This document shows positions 27,002 through 35,705 of a stretch of 64,000 nt of DNA, in pieces. Below the pieces are notes generated by a model. That model made no database searches. It worked only from the letters and a program-made list of their open reading frames with translations, and was not told where the DNA came from. The stretch covers positions 806,001 to 870,000 of the forward strand of contig CBDBIZ010000011.1 in the NCBI GenBank assembly GCA_965206195.1, read 5' to 3'. Each line of letters opens with the position of its first letter. Positions within the stretch are counted from its first letter, which is position 1. The position numbers and the translations under genes are program-made. This stretch comes from JAAOIF01 sp965206195. GTDB taxonomy: Bacteria; Pseudomonadota; Gammaproteobacteria; PS1; Pseudothioglobaceae.

Positions 27002-27652
27002 TTAACTTAAATTAACATCAATACGATTTTTGACTTCATCAAGTTCGCCCACGCCATTTATTGCACTGTACTTTGGTGCGTTGTCATCCTCATTCATCCA
27101 TGATTGGTAGTAGTCTACTAAGGGTTGAGTTTGCTCATGGTAAACCTCTAGGCGCGAATGCACGGTGTCTTCATTGTCATCAACACGTTGTACTAACGCC
27201 TCACCAGTCACATCGTCAATACCTTCAGCCTTAGGCGGATTGTAAATAATATGATAAGTACGACCCGATGCCAAATGTACGCGACGACCAGACATACGAG
27301 CAACAATATCCCCATCTGGCACTTGTATTTCAACCACATAATCAATCTTAACGCCATCTGTTTTGAGTGCTTCAGCTTGTGCAATAGTGCGTGGAAAGCC
27401 GTCGAATAAGAAGCCGTTAGTACAGTCTTTTTCTTGAATGCGCTCTTTGACTAAGCCAATAATAATGCCATCAGATACAAGCTCACCTGCGTCCATAACT
27501 TTTTTTGCTTCAACCCCTAATGGCGTGCCTGCTTTAACTGCGGCACGTAGCATATCTCCTGTTGAAATCTGTGGAATAGAATATTTCTGACAAATATTGG
27601 TGGCTTGAGTGCCTTTACCTGCGCCTGGTGGGCCTAATAAAATAACATTCAT
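27002..27652 (-). CDS. adk: Adenylate kinase
   Basis: 216 residues. P-loop GPPGAGKGT at 7-15, STGDMLRAAV (AMP site) near 30, DGFPRTIAQAEAL near 84 and the LID region with RRVHLASGRTYHIIYNPP near 125, which is the long form without zinc cysteines. It converts ATP plus AMP to two ADP and back. In this organism it also balances AMP used by APS reductase and ATP made by Sat. A GGAGAAAGA ribosome site precedes the ATG; pfp lies upstream on the same strand. Confidence 0.95.
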   Translation of the reverse strand: MNVILLGPPGAGKGTQATNICQKYSIPQISTGDMLRAAVKAGTPLGVEAKKVMDAGELVSDGIIIGLVKERIQEKDCTNGFLFDGFPRTIAQAEALKTDGVKIDYVVEIQVPDGDIVARMSGRRVHLASGRTYHIIYNPPKAEGIDDVTGEALVQRVDDNEDTVHSRLEVYHEQTQPLVDYYQSWMNEDDNAPKYSAINGVGELDEVKNRIDVNLS

Positions 27653-27706
27653 TCTTTCTCCTTTTTTGTTTGGTTAAATTAACAAGCTCGGCTTATTGGT
27701 AAGTAT

Positions 27707-28951
27707 TTAAATTTCAAATGCTGGTAATTTTTTTGCTACCATGGTTTTTTTCATCACCACGTAATCTGGCAAACCGTTTTTGTATGGCGGATAATTTTCA
27801 CCTTCAATTAGTGGCTGTAAGTATTCATGACAAGCATCAGTAATGCCAAAGCCATCGTCAGAGATGTAGTCCATCGGCATCATTTTTTCAACGTTGGCAA
27901 TATTTTTAAGTTTGCCTGAGCCAATCTTCCAAGTATAGGGATTGTTAGAGGTGCGAATAATAGCAGGCATCACTGAGTTTTTACCATCAAGTGCCATATT
28001 AACTGCCGCTTCACCTAAGGCATAGGCTTGTTCAACATCAGACTCAGATGATAAGTGACGTGCGGCACGTTGCAGGTAATCAGCCACTGCCCAATGGTAT
28101 TTGTAACCCAAAGTAGTTTTAATTAAGTTGGCAACCACAGGGGCTGCGCCACCAAGTTGCGCATGACCAAAGTCATCACGTGTGCCTTGTTCTGCTAAAA
28201 ATCGACCGTCTGCCCATTTCGTGCCTTCAGAAACCACAATCGTGCAGTAGCCAAACTCTTTGACATTGTTATCGACTTTGGCGAGAAACTTTGCCTCGTC
28301 AAAATCAATTTCTGGGAATAAAATTACCACAGGAATAGTGTTATCAACCAGTCCGCCAGCAGCAGCAATCCAACCTGCGTGGCGACCCATGACTTCAAGT
28401 ACGAAAATTTTAGTCGAAGTGGCGCACATAGAGGCAACATCAAAACTGGCTTCTGTGGTAGAAACTGCAATGTATTTCGCCACCGAGCCAAAGCCTGGAC
28501 AGTTGTCGGTAATTGGCAAGTCGTTATCAACCGTTTTAGGAATATGAATCGCCTGAATCGGATAGCCCATCGACTCAGACAGTTGTGAGACTTTAAGGCA
28601 AGTATCTGCACTATCACCCCCACCGTTGTAGAAAAAATAGCCAATCTCATGTGCTTTAAAGACTTCAATCAGCCTTTCATATTCTGCTTTGTTGGCCTCT
28701 AAGGATTTCATCTTGTAGCGGCAAGAACCAAAACCACCAGCAGGTGTGTGTTTGAGTGCTTTAATATCAGCAGCTGATTCTTTCGAGGTGTCAATGAGAT
28801 TTTCGCTCAGTGCACCGATAATGCCGTTTTGACCGGCATAAACAGTGCCGATTTTGTCAGCATGTTTACGTGCGGTTTCAATCACCCCACAGGCAGAGGC
28901 GTTAATCACCGCGGTTACCCCACCAGATTGTGCGTAAAAAGCATTTTTCAT
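27707..28951 (-). CDS. pfp: Pyrophosphate-dependent 6-phosphofructokinase
   Basis: 414 residues from ATG 28951, chosen for its ribosome site (TAGGAA) and because MKNAFYAQSGGVTAVINAS is the family start; an open frame extends 7 codons upstream. The substrate loop NGGGDSAD near 108-115 has Asp where ATP enzymes have Gly, and PKTVDND has Lys in place of Gly; both mark use of pyrophosphate. The reaction is reversible and can replace fructose-bisphosphatase in the Calvin cycle, releasing pyrophosphate, as proposed for related symbionts. Close to the Methylococcus-type enzymes. It lies upstream of adk on the same strand. Confidence 0.92.
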   Translation of the reverse strand: MKNAFYAQSGGVTAVINASACGVIETARKHADKIGTVYAGQNGIIGALSENLIDTSKESAADIKALKHTPAGGFGSCRYKMKSLEANKAEYERLIEVFKAHEIGYFFYNGGGDSADTCLKVSQLSESMGYPIQAIHIPKTVDNDLPITDNCPGFGSVAKYIAVSTTEASFDVASMCATSTKIFVLEVMGRHAGWIAAAGGLVDNTIPVVILFPEIDFDEAKFLAKVDNNVKEFGYCTIVVSEGTKWADGRFLAEQGTRDDFGHAQLGGAAPVVANLIKTTLGYKYHWAVADYLQRAARHLSSESDVEQAYALGEAAVNMALDGKNSVMPAIIRTSNNPYTWKIGSGKLKNIANVEKMMPMDYISDDGFGITDACHEYLQPLIEGENYPPYKNGLPDYVVMKKTMVAKKLPAFEI

Positions 28952-29049
28952 ATAAAATTTCCTAAAAATCAAAACCAGTGATTATACTGGTAAACCGTTT
29001 ATATTTTTTCCAAAATACGAGCTAGATTAACAAAAGTATAGACATAAAA

Positions 29050-29080
29050 AAACACCTACTATCAAGCAGGTATTTTTTTA
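29050..29080 (-). terminator. Terminator-like hairpin, minus strand
   Basis: On the minus strand ATACCT pairs with AGGTGT (one G-T pair) around a 10-base loop and is followed by seven T residues. It stands directly after the beta-helix remnant, just as a similar AACACC/GGTGTT terminator follows the intact relative at 10279. Confidence 0.65.
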
Positions 29081-29115
29081 CTTGAAAGAATAAACCTGCT
29101 ATTGGCTAGTTTTTA

Positions 29116-29202
29116 TTATTGTGCATCACTACAAAGGTCAAAATCGTTAGCGTTAGTATCAAATTCAAAGACTAACACTCATAACTGCAAACAACTGTTG
29201 CA
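29116..29202 (-). pseudogene. C-terminal remnant of a beta-helix surface protein
   Basis: On the minus strand the codons read ATVVCSYE and, after one frameshift, VFEFDTNANDFDLCSDAQ then stop. This parallels the end of the intact protein at 8322-10241: GTVTCGNAEAFEYEG, then KNDLCSNTD and stop. Cys, FE, DLCS and the distance to the stop all agree. Only about 29 codons survive. Such a short match is suggestive rather than certain. Confidence 0.55.
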
Positions 29203-29304
29203 ATTAGTTTTCAAATTACAGTTATAGATGCCGCTACATCAGATATAAAAATAAGACTGGGCAAGATTGGTTGTCGATAAGCCTGGCTGGGGTAAAAAAT
29301 TTTT

Positions 29305-29778
29305 TTAGGTAAAGGTATAAGGCGTGATTTGCCATTGTTTGTCATTAGCCTCAATCACCAAACATTTTGAAGCGCCGTGGTTACGCACTGCGCCAGCTGC
29401 ACCAGGGTTGATGACCCAAGGGTTTTGGGTTTGGTCAATTACTTGTTTGTGGGTATGCCCGTAAATGATGGCTTTGACCGTTGCATGGGCACGTCTTAAA
29501 GATTCGTGTGAGGGGGTTTGCCAGCCGTGCTGATGTCCATGTTCAACTGCGAGTTTTCCACCCGGCAAGTCTAGGGTTTTAATTGTTGGCAATTGAGTCA
29601 GATGTATATCGTTATTACCACGCACTGCAGTTAACTTGGGTGTGATGACGTCAAGTGTGTGTTTATCAATAACATCGCCTGCATGCACAACTTGGTCGCA
29701 GTTGTTCATCAACTGGATAATTTGCGGATGAATCCAACCATGTGTGTCTGAGAGAATGCCGATTTTCATTTTTTTCAA
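29305..29778 (-). CDS. YfcE/MJ0936-type metallophosphoesterase
   Basis: 157 residues with the full small-phosphoesterase motif set: SDTHGW (metal ligands Asp, His), HAGDVID, RGNNDIH, VEHGHQHGW and YGHTHKQV. This family binds two metal ions and cleaves phosphodiesters; physiological substrates are uncertain. The start could be either of two ATGs three codons apart (29778 or 29769). It stands alone on the minus strand, divergent from the pqi operon. Confidence 0.88.
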   Translation of the reverse strand: MKKMKIGILSDTHGWIHPQIIQLMNNCDQVVHAGDVIDKHTLDVITPKLTAVRGNNDIHLTQLPTIKTLDLPGGKLAVEHGHQHGWQTPSHESLRRAHATVKAIIYGHTHKQVIDQTQNPWVINPGAAGAVRNHGASKCLVIEANDKQWQITPYTFT

Positions 29779-29900
29779 GCTGTTAACTATTACATTATCA
29801 TTATGCTATTTTAATATATTTAAGGCTTTAGCTGTTTTAAGTTTGTTACTGAAAGATAAATGATATTCAAACATCAGTACTACTTTGTTATACTTTTACT

Positions 29901-30524
29901 ATGGGGAATGATGAGCAGAGTTTAGATGCACTGGTGATTTGCCGCAGTTGTCATGCGCTCAACCGTAAAGTTTTAATTATTGATGGTGCTGCGGCGCATT
30001 GTGCGCGGTGTAATAACGCATTGTACAAAACCAATAGCAAAATACTAGCGCACGGCATAGCACTTGCTATTAGTGCTTTATTGTTATTTTTTATTGCTAG
30101 TTCGCTACCTATGGTTAAAATTGAGTTAATTGGCGATTATCAGCTGATTAATTTATTTGGGGTCATTGGCGTGTTGTTTGAACATGGATTTTATTTGTTG
30201 GGCGTTGTCACCGCTTTATTCATTTACGTTATTCCTTTATCGACGGTGATTTTGCAAATAGTCATTTTTTCCTTATTAAAAGCTAGGCAAGGTAAGACAT
30301 GCACCGGATTTTTATTGGTTATTTTGGCAAAGATTTTGCCGTGGAATATGAGTGAGATATTCTTAGTCAGTGTATTGGTCGCATTGGTTAAGTTATTGAG
30401 TTATGCCGAAATTGAGATAGGGGCTGCGTTTTTTGCACTGGCTGCTTATGTGGTAATCAACCTGTATATGATTAGAATTATCGACATGAATGAATTATGG
30501 ACGCTCAGAGCGAAAATTCACTAG
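29901..30524 (+). CDS. pqiA: PqiA-domain membrane protein (first)
   Basis: 207 residues: a zinc-ribbon-like N-terminus with two CxxC pairs (CRSC and CARC) followed by four hydrophobic helices (about 51-72, 92-118, 127-150, 165-190), one PqiA unit. E. coli PqiA fuses two such units; here they are two genes. The Pqi system moves lipids across the envelope with MCE protein PqiB and lipoprotein PqiC. TATACT at 29889-29894 ends only 6 bp before the ATG and no ribosome site is seen, so the message may be leaderless. It overlaps the next gene by 28 bp. Confidence 0.85.
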   Translation: MGNDEQSLDALVICRSCHALNRKVLIIDGAAAHCARCNNALYKTNSKILAHGIALAISALLLFFIASSLPMVKIELIGDYQLINLFGVIGVLFEHGFYLLGVVTALFIYVIPLSTVILQIVIFSLLKARQGKTCTGFLLVILAKILPWNMSEIFLVSVLVALVKLLSYAEIEIGAAFFALAAYVVINLYMIRIIDMNELWTLRAKIH

Positions 30525-31102
30525 ACTTGGTGCGCTGCGAGGTGTGCGGTAGCGTTAATCGTAGTTTAGGTGCTGGATTGGTGTGTCGGCGTTGTCATCA
30601 ACCTATCTCTCATCATAGCGAGCTGAGTTTGGACAAAAGTTTTGCCTTGTTAATTGCTGCGATAATCGCTTATTTTCCAGCGAATTTATACCCGATATTG
30701 ATTAATAATAAATTTGGCAAAGAACAAAGCAGTACCATTGTTGATGGTATTTTGTTATTATGGCAACAAGGCGCATATCCAATTTCTCTAGTAGTATTTT
30801 TTGCCTCAGTGTTTATACCAGTGTTAAAATTTGCCTTAATGGGTTATTTGCTGATTAGTGTGCAATATGCGATTGGTAACAATAAAAGTGTCAACAGAGG
30901 CAAACTATACCTGATTGCCGAAGTGATGGGACCTTGGTCGATGATTGACATTTTTGTGGTAGCAATATTGGCAGGTCTGATTCGTCTAGCAAATATTGAA
31001 GTAGTACCAGGTCCGGCTGCTACGGCATTTGCTTTGTCGGTACTACTCACCTTATTGTCTGCTCGTGCTTTTGACACGCGTTTGATTATGCAAAGGTCTT
31101 AA
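30497..31102 (+). CDS. pqiA: PqiA-domain membrane protein (second)
   Basis: 201 residues, the second PqiA half as a separate gene: N-terminal CEVCGS and CRRCHQP pairs like a zinc ribbon, then four hydrophobic helices (about 49-65, 86-115, 135-158, 170-190) with PWSMIDIFVVAILAGLIRL, the most conserved PqiA segment. The ATG lies inside the first pqiA gene in another frame, overlapping by 28 bp, which indicates coupled translation. pqiB starts 10 bp later. Confidence 0.87.
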   Translation: MDAQSENSLDLVRCEVCGSVNRSLGAGLVCRRCHQPISHHSELSLDKSFALLIAAIIAYFPANLYPILINNKFGKEQSSTIVDGILLLWQQGAYPISLVVFFASVFIPVLKFALMGYLLISVQYAIGNNKSVNRGKLYLIAEVMGPWSMIDIFVVAILAGLIRLANIEVVPGPAATAFALSVLLTLLSARAFDTRLIMQRS

Positions 31103-31111
31103 AGGGAAATA

Positions 31112-32746
31112 ATGCAACAAACTGTTTTAACGCCTAAAGAATCCAACAAGTTTCACTTTTTTACTTCAATCTGGATGGTGCCGCTTGGCGCGTTGCTTAT
31201 TTCTTTATGGCTGGTGTATCAATATTATTCAGGTTTGGGTACTGAGATTAACATTTATTTTAAGAAAAGTGCAGGACTCAAGGCGGGGCATTCAAAAGTC
31301 AAATACAAAGACATTACTGTGGGCACGCTCAAAGATATTGTGTTGGATGGGGAAAGGGACGGGGTGCTGGCTGTGGTTAGTATGAATAAAGAAGTTGAGG
31401 CGTTGGTTAATAAAAATACCCAATTCTGGATTGTCAAACCTGAAATTGGATTCTCTGGCATTTCTGGGCTTGATACGTTGTTTTCAGGGTCATATATTAG
31501 TATGTATAGTGAAGGTAAAGGGAAGTTTGTGAGTAATTTTGTTGGTTTGGAAAGTGCTCCTTACAACAAAGAGGATGTTAATTTTTTTCATCTAAGCGCC
31601 ACACCAGATCAGCATGTTTCTCAAGGTATGCCAATTTATTATAATAGTGTGGTTATTGGTAAAGTGCGGCGCGTGGCGGTATCAGCTGATGGTACGGCAG
31701 TGGATGTTTCAATACATATTGAAAGTAATTATCTGCCTTATATTCATAGAAAATCACAATTTTGGTTAAAGAGTTTGATTGATGTTGGTTTGTCTAACGT
31801 TGGGTTGAGCGTTAAAGTTGCGCCTTTGAGTCATTTAGCCAGTGGTGGTATTGTTTTGTCTACTCTAGGGAAAGGAGATAATATGTCAGTACCTAGTGAT
31901 TTTATTTTTACTCTACATGATAGCGAATATGCCAGCAAAAACCAGCATAATACTTTGGGTCGTGGTGGTGATTTTGTTAAGGTTTTTCAAATTAATACCA
32001 CACAAAATGTTGCCAAGTTGAGTGTTGGCTCAAATGTTAGCTATCAGTCTTATCAGGCGGGTGAAGTGCTTGATGTGGCACCTAGCTATGATGCACTCAC
32101 GCATCAGGTTAAGACGCGCATACTACTTAGCATCGATACCTCAATATTTGCCACTGATGCGCAAGATATAGCACAAAGTATACAGGCTTTTTATCAGGCT
32201 ATTTCTCAAGGCTTGCATGCCAATATTGACTCGAATAACCCGATTACAGGTGCACTTTTTATTGATTTGATCTTTGGTGATAAAGACGTTAAACAACAAA
32301 TTATGCTAGCCGACCCTTATCCGATTTTGCCAACCACAGGGCAAGCTAGTGTCGGTATTTTGGATGGCATTAGCAAGGTTGTTGATAAGGTTAGCAAATT
32401 GCCACTGGAGGAGTTGGTTGTTGCCATTAGTGAATTGATAGACGACAATGCAACGCCTGTCAAGAGTATTGTTGCAGATTTGTCAAAGACCATGGCGCAA
32501 ATCAAAAAATTTACTGACCAGCCGTCGTTTGCTACCCTGCCTAATCAGCTAGCCTCGACCATGGAGGAGCTAAGCCAAACTTTGAATGCGACTAAAACTT
32601 TGCTTAAAAGAGACCAGCAAAGTGTATTAGCAGAGCAGGTTACACAAACATTAAAAAGTGTAACTGAGGCGGCACAACAACTGGAGAAATTTTTATCCCT
32701 GCTTAATCGCCAGCCGAACGCGCTGATTTTTGGAGAGGATGAATGA
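31112..32746 (+). CDS. pqiB: MCE-domain lipid transport protein PqiB
   Basis: 544 residues: a single N-terminal membrane anchor (about 18-38) and three MCE domains, seen at about 45-130 (INIYFKKSAGLKAGHSKVKY), 158-250 (HVSQGMPIYYNSVVIGKV) and 285-385 (VAKLSVGSNVSYQSYQAGEV). The C-terminal part is helical and would form the coiled-coil needle known from E. coli PqiB, which spans the periplasm as a hexameric tunnel. A GGGAAATA ribosome region precedes the ATG. The end overlaps pqiC by 4 bp. Confidence 0.9.
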   Translation: MQQTVLTPKESNKFHFFTSIWMVPLGALLISLWLVYQYYSGLGTEINIYFKKSAGLKAGHSKVKYKDITVGTLKDIVLDGERDGVLAVVSMNKEVEALVNKNTQFWIVKPEIGFSGISGLDTLFSGSYISMYSEGKGKFVSNFVGLESAPYNKEDVNFFHLSATPDQHVSQGMPIYYNSVVIGKVRRVAVSADGTAVDVSIHIESNYLPYIHRKSQFWLKSLIDVGLSNVGLSVKVAPLSHLASGGIVLSTLGKGDNMSVPSDFIFTLHDSEYASKNQHNTLGRGGDFVKVFQINTTQNVAKLSVGSNVSYQSYQAGEVLDVAPSYDALTHQVKTRILLSIDTSIFATDAQDIAQSIQAFYQAISQGLHANIDSNNPITGALFIDLIFGDKDVKQQIMLADPYPILPTTGQASVGILDGISKVVDKVSKLPLEELVVAISELIDDNATPVKSIVADLSKTMAQIKKFTDQPSFATLPNQLASTMEELSQTLNATKTLLKRDQQSVLAEQVTQTLKSVTEAAQQLEKFLSLLNRQPNALIFGEDE

Positions 32747-33336
32747 GAATAACACTCAAATACTTTAACGCTTGTACAAAACCTAGATTGGTATTATTGG
32801 TTGTTTTATTGAACGCTAGTTGCTCGTCTTTCACGCCGAATTATTACAGTCTTGCAAATGTCAAACAACCTGATGATACTTATCTCACTATAGATAAAAC
32901 AATTGGGGTTGAGCAAGTTATTATGCCGGCTTATCTTAGTGGTCGCAGGCTCTTTATTACCACTGCTGATCGTCAAATTAAGCGTTTAAGCGGGACAGCA
33001 TGGATTCAGGATTTGGATATTGGTTTAACCCATCGATTGATTGCGTTTTTGCAACAGAAATTTCGTCAGCCATCGGTGTATCATTATCCGTGGGATACGG
33101 ATATTGCGCCCGATATTAAATTAACACTTTATATCACACGCTTTAGTGCTTTGGCAGGACAGGTTTATCTACAGGCTAACTGGGTTATTGATAATTTGAG
33201 CGGTACCAAGCCCAACACTCATTTATTTAACACCACAGTGTCCACCGATATGAGTGCAGATAATATTGTTAAGGCCATGAGCCAAGGGTTTGGACAATTG
33301 GAAGAAAAAATTGCTTTGAGCGTTAAGCAATATTAA
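32743..33336 (+). CDS. pqiC: PqiC-like outer-membrane lipoprotein
   Basis: 197 residues with a lipoprotein signal (LLNASC lipobox, Cys near residue 27) and an ABC-transport auxiliary (DUF330) domain: NYYSLANVKQP, IGVEQVIMPAYLSGRRLFIT and IQDLDIGLTHRLIAFLQQ are family-typical. PqiC receives the PqiB needle at the outer membrane. The ATG overlaps the pqiB stop. The gene ends 10 bp from the convergent cfa. Confidence 0.87.
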   Translation: MRITLKYFNACTKPRLVLLVVLLNASCSSFTPNYYSLANVKQPDDTYLTIDKTIGVEQVIMPAYLSGRRLFITTADRQIKRLSGTAWIQDLDIGLTHRLIAFLQQKFRQPSVYHYPWDTDIAPDIKLTLYITRFSALAGQVYLQANWVIDNLSGTKPNTHLFNTTVSTDMSADNIVKAMSQGFGQLEEKIALSVKQY

Positions 33337-33346
33337 ACAATATTTT

Positions 33347-34468
33347 TTATCTTGGTGCATCGTAGCGTTGCAGTGTGCCTTTAGGGGATAAGACGATTTG
33401 AAATAGTTGCAAGTATCTTGCTCTAAATACGCCCGCAAAAAATAGCAAATAATAACGCCACATTCGATAAAAGGTTTCATCATATTGTGCGGATAAATCT
33501 TGCCAATGCTGCATAAAATTATCATGCCACGCCATTAATGTTTTGTCATAATCTGAGCCAAAATTTTGCACATCTTCTACGATAAAACAGCCCTCAGCAC
33601 TTTGTGCGAGTTGTGTCAGCGAAGGAATCATTGAGTTAGGAAATATATATTTAACCACCCAATCATTGCCTTGTTTGACAGAGATATCATTACCAATTGT
33701 ATGGAGTAACATTAGCCCATCTTGTTTGAGAAGTCGGCGACATACTTGCATATAGGTTCGATAATTTTTATACCCGACATGTTCAAACATTCCTAGTGAG
33801 TAAATGCAGTCAAAATCTCGCTCATTGATATGACGGTAGTCTTGTACAATAGCTTTGATAGGCAAATCACTAAATCGGTTATTGATATAATTAGCTTGTT
33901 CTTTAGAGACAGTGATACCGATGACTTGGACATCGTACTTTTTAGCCAAAAACGCCATCATGGTACCAAAACCACAACCAATATCCAAAACTTTCATACC
34001 GGGTTTGAGTTGTAATTTTTCCGCAACAAGACGAAACTTATTGATTTGCGCTTGCTCTAGTAACTCGCAATCTTTCCAGTAACCACAGGTATAAGCCATG
34101 GTTTCGCCTAACATGGCTCGATATAAGTCGTTACCAACATCGTAGTGTTGTTCGCCCACATGAAAGGCTCGCCTGATGGTTTGCGTATTAGACAGACGAT
34201 TAATAGTTTTTAAAATAAATCCATAAGGGCTTTTTGATTGGTAACTTGTGTCAACACACAGGCGACTTAATCGATAAAAAAATTCATCCAACTGTTCAAT
34301 GTCAAACCAACCTTCCATATAAGCCTCACCCAAACCCAAGGTTCCATGTAGAAAAACCCTACGCCATAATTTCTGGTTATGAACTTGTATGTCCCAGGCT
34401 TGATTGCCATTGATTTGAATATTACCTTTGGCAAATAGTGTTTGGTATTTATTAATAAGTTGCTTCAT
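33347..34468 (-). CDS. cfa: Cyclopropane-fatty-acyl-phospholipid synthase
   Basis: 373 residues. The S-adenosylmethionine site LDIGCGFGTMMAFLAKKY lies near 160-178, preceded by QHYDVGNDLYRAMLG, the family hallmark, and followed by GMFEHVGYKNY. It adds a methylene bridge to unsaturated acyl chains of membrane phospholipids. The length is normal. TATAAT on the minus strand at 34509-34504 could be its -10 box. Next to the -10 box lies a copy of the GAGACCTTTG repeat. It is convergent with pqiC and a single gene. Confidence 0.93.
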   Translation of the reverse strand: MKQLINKYQTLFAKGNIQINGNQAWDIQVHNQKLWRRVFLHGTLGLGEAYMEGWFDIEQLDEFFYRLSRLCVDTSYQSKSPYGFILKTINRLSNTQTIRRAFHVGEQHYDVGNDLYRAMLGETMAYTCGYWKDCELLEQAQINKFRLVAEKLQLKPGMKVLDIGCGFGTMMAFLAKKYDVQVIGITVSKEQANYINNRFSDLPIKAIVQDYRHINERDFDCIYSLGMFEHVGYKNYRTYMQVCRRLLKQDGLMLLHTIGNDISVKQGNDWVVKYIFPNSMIPSLTQLAQSAEGCFIVEDVQNFGSDYDKTLMAWHDNFMQHWQDLSAQYDETFYRMWRYYLLFFAGVFRARYLQLFQIVLSPKGTLQRYDAPR

Positions 34469-34512
34469 CTATCATTGTCTATTAAACCAAAATATTACGC
34501 TGAATTATAGCT

Positions 34513-34528
34513 TGAGACCTTTGTGTAA
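34513..34528 (+). repeat. GAGACCTTTG-type dispersed repeat, copy 2
   Basis: TGAGACCTTTGTGTAA is identical over 16 bases to the reverse complement of 63601-63616. A ten-base core, GAGACCTTTG, also occurs at 11367-11376. Resembles the terminal repeat of some IS5-group elements, by memory only. Confidence 0.5.
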
Positions 34529-34654
34529 GTATAAATAATTAGCAAAATGACAGATTGTATTAAATTGGATATTTTTTAAGAGTTTACACAGTTTGGGTTG
34601 ATACTCTCTGATTAGGGTTGTAAAATCAACAAGGCTAAGTCGTTTAAAGCCAAC

Positions 34655-35287
34655 CTATTGCAAATCTGAGCGAGTGGATTTGCGTTTTGAACGTGGTATT
34701 TTGTTGGCTTTTGTCTTAACTTTATCTGCTTTAGAGGTGATACTGTTCACTGAGATTAAATCAGCCACACTTTCACTGAGTTTTTTAAAAGCCTTAGGTG
34801 CTTGAATTTCAATCATTTGCTGTACAATCCACCTTGAATCAACATCGGTCATGGCTTTTTGGATTTTTTCTGCGAAGTATCTTAAAAAATGATAATTAGG
34901 TTCGTTGTTGATAAATTCATAATCTGAATAATCTTTTGAACGTTGGTTGTAAATGTTGATAAATGCCTTCCAATGGTTGCCTTCGCCAATGCGCTCTGTT
35001 TTGTTTTCTTGGTAATAAAATGCCGATTGCTTGGCAACTTTATGGATGAGTTCTTGTCGTTGCTGGGCGTTGAGTGTTTTAAACACGAGGCGGTCAATGC
35101 ACTGAATTAGGAAACACAAGTATTCTTTAATCACATCAAAAACTTGCTCTTTTTCAACCACAAAGCCTTCATTGATTAAATCTTCCAGATGGTTTTTGGT
35201 AATACGCCAGCAAATAAACGCCATTGCACCACCGATATCTTCAATGGTTTTGACTTGGGTTTTGTGCCATTTGCTTTTGACTCTCAC
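34655..35287 (-). CDS. Protein of unknown function with basic tail
   Basis: 210 residues, soluble, no signal peptide. Not recognised. Mainly helical (EDIGGAMAFICWRITKNHLE, AQQRQELIHKVAKQSAFYYQ, IQKAMTDVDSRWIVQQMIEI) with a strongly basic end (KTKANKIPRSKRKSTRS) that may bind nucleic acid or ribosomes. The ATG at 35287 is the only reasonable start. The gene lies between a rhodanese gene (25 bp upstream, same strand) and cfa. Codon use looks like its neighbours. Confidence 0.65.
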   Translation of the reverse strand: MRVKSKWHKTQVKTIEDIGGAMAFICWRITKNHLEDLINEGFVVEKEQVFDVIKEYLCFLIQCIDRLVFKTLNAQQRQELIHKVAKQSAFYYQENKTERIGEGNHWKAFINIYNQRSKDYSDYEFINNEPNYHFLRYFAEKIQKAMTDVDSRWIVQQMIEIQAPKAFKKLSESVADLISVNSITSKADKVKTKANKIPRSKRKSTRSDLQ

Positions 35288-35312
35288 GTATTAATTTTAA
35301 CAAGAATTGACT

Positions 35313-35600
35313 TTACCCACAGTTATAGTTTTTAAAAGAACCTAAATCATGCACCTCATTAAAGCCCATTTGCATCAGGTAGTTTTTAGCAGTTGAGGAG
35401 CGTGCACCTGAGACGCAGTACAGAATAATGGGTTTATCATCATCAATGATATTTTTAGCACCCATAATGGATTGCAAGGGCATATTAATGGCATTAGGCA
35501 ATGCGCCACGAGCAAATTCACTACTTGAGCGAACATCTACCAACTGCGCGCCTTGTGCTAATAGTTTGCAGGCATCGTCACCTGTAAAAGTGTTGAACAT
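35313..35600 (-). CDS. Single-domain rhodanese-like sulfurtransferase
   Basis: 95 residues forming one rhodanese domain: LVDVRSSSEFARGALPNAIN at about 20-39 and the active-site loop YCVSGARSS with Cys near 61, the residue that carries a persulfide. Such proteins pass sulfane sulfur; in sulfur oxidisers they often feed DsrE/TusA relays, but no such partner is adjacent. It is followed on the same strand by the unknown 210-residue gene. Confidence 0.88.
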   Translation of the reverse strand: MFNTFTGDDACKLLAQGAQLVDVRSSSEFARGALPNAINMPLQSIMGAKNIIDDDKPIILYCVSGARSSTAKNYLMQMGFNEVHDLGSFKNYNCG

Positions 35601-35705
35601 AGTATAATTCCCAACTAATTAAATTTTAGAGTATGTTTTAAAATTGGCGTTCGTATTCCAGCGCCTAATTTTGTTAAACCTATATTAGAGAAGTATTATA
35701 TAACA

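Larger units (their letters stand above)
28973..29304. other. Intergenic stretch with terminator and gene remnant
   Basis: Holds a terminator for the minus strand at 29050-29080 and the C-terminal remnant of a beta-helix protein at 29116-29202. The rest (29203-29304) shows nothing recognisable. Confidence 0.6.
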
